From Clostridium sp. (lineage in GTDB: Bacteria; Bacillota; Clostridia; Clostridiales; Clostridiaceae): a stretch of 36,039 bases of DNA. The stretch is taken from contig JARIDB010000003.1 in assembly GCA_029257045.1 (NCBI GenBank), positions 1 through 36,039 of the forward strand, given 5' to 3'. Below the pieces are notes generated by a model that saw only the letters and a list, made by a program, of their open reading frames with translations, was not told the origin of the DNA and did no database searches. The position numbers were made by a program, and so were the translations under genes. This document shows positions 35,964 to 36,039 of the stretch, in pieces (position 1 is the first letter of the stretch; the number at the start of each line of letters is the position of its first letter).

Positions 35964-36039
35964 GGAAGCATAGCTCAGCTGGGAGAGCATCTGCCTTACA
36001 AGCAGAGGGTCACAGGTTCGATCCCTGTTGTTTCCACCA
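35964..36039 (+). tRNA. tRNA-Val (anticodon TAC)
   Basis: The 76-nt cloverleaf has an acceptor stem GGAAGCA with TGTTTCC (one G-U), an anticodon stem CTGCC... GCAG with loop CTTACAA giving anticodon TAC, a standard T arm, and an encoded CCA that ends exactly at the window edge. It follows tRNA-Glu after four bases, so the two are cotranscribed. The array probably continues beyond the window. Confidence 0.95.

Overview
The window is a very AT-rich stretch (roughly 70% A+T by eye) of a spore-forming Firmicute, almost certainly Clostridium sensu stricto. The evidence is the gene order around the replication origin (rpmH-dnaA-dnaN-yaaA-recF-remB-gyrB-gyrA, and in the other direction rnpA-yidD-yidC-jag-mnmE-mnmG-rsmG-noc-parA-parB), the sporulation-linked genes yyaC and a spore-type Lon, strong Shine-Dalgarno sites and low-GC codon use. 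I cannot name the species.

Layout. Positions 1-168 hold the promoter and leader of an rRNA operon that runs leftwards out of the window. From 591 to 9551, all on the minus strand, lies the initiation and topoisomerase cluster: gyrA, gyrB, remB, recF, yaaA, dnaN, dnaA. The origin is bipartite. One DnaA-box cluster lies upstream of dnaA (9660-9928). A second lies between dnaA and dnaN (8088-8164), next to a run of DnaA-trio repeats (8001-8021) that should mark the unwinding site. From 10082 rightwards the plus strand carries rpmH, rnpA, yidD, yidC, jag, then mnmE-mnmG-rsmG, noc, parA-parB with two perfect parS sites, and a DUF4446 membrane protein. A minus-strand pair (a cysteine-desulfurase-like enzyme and yyaC) is followed by plus-strand DUF3343, an MscS channel, DUF951, rpsF-ssb-rpsR, a MazG-like gene, gdpP, rplI, a Lon-family protease and dnaB. 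The right end is more mixed: a small membrane protein (minus), proC (minus), a divergent Hsp20-like gene (plus), an acyl-ACP thioesterase (plus), an FAD oxidoreductase of the HI0933/BaiN type (minus), and tRNA-Glu and tRNA-Val (plus) at the edge.

How it works together. The region carries the machinery for starting replication (dnaA, dnaN, dnaB, ssb, oriC), separating the copies (parAB/parS, noc, gyrase), translation and tRNA modification (rpmH, rpsF, rpsR, rplI, mnmE/mnmG, rsmG, rnpA) and membrane protein insertion (yidC, yidD). It also holds c-di-AMP turnover (gdpP) and sporulation proteolysis.

Most genes are ordinary. The interest lies in RNA and DNA structures between them: a 12-bp hairpin that buries the ribosome binding site of the Hsp20-like gene (a candidate RNA thermometer), a hairpin between the Shine-Dalgarno and start codon of parA, a hairpin overlapping the yyaC ribosome binding site, a likely S6:S18 autoregulatory leader before rpsF, competing hairpins between rpmH and rnpA, and a 32-bp perfect palindrome built around one parS site. 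No CRISPR array, insertion sequence, prophage or integrated element is visible.
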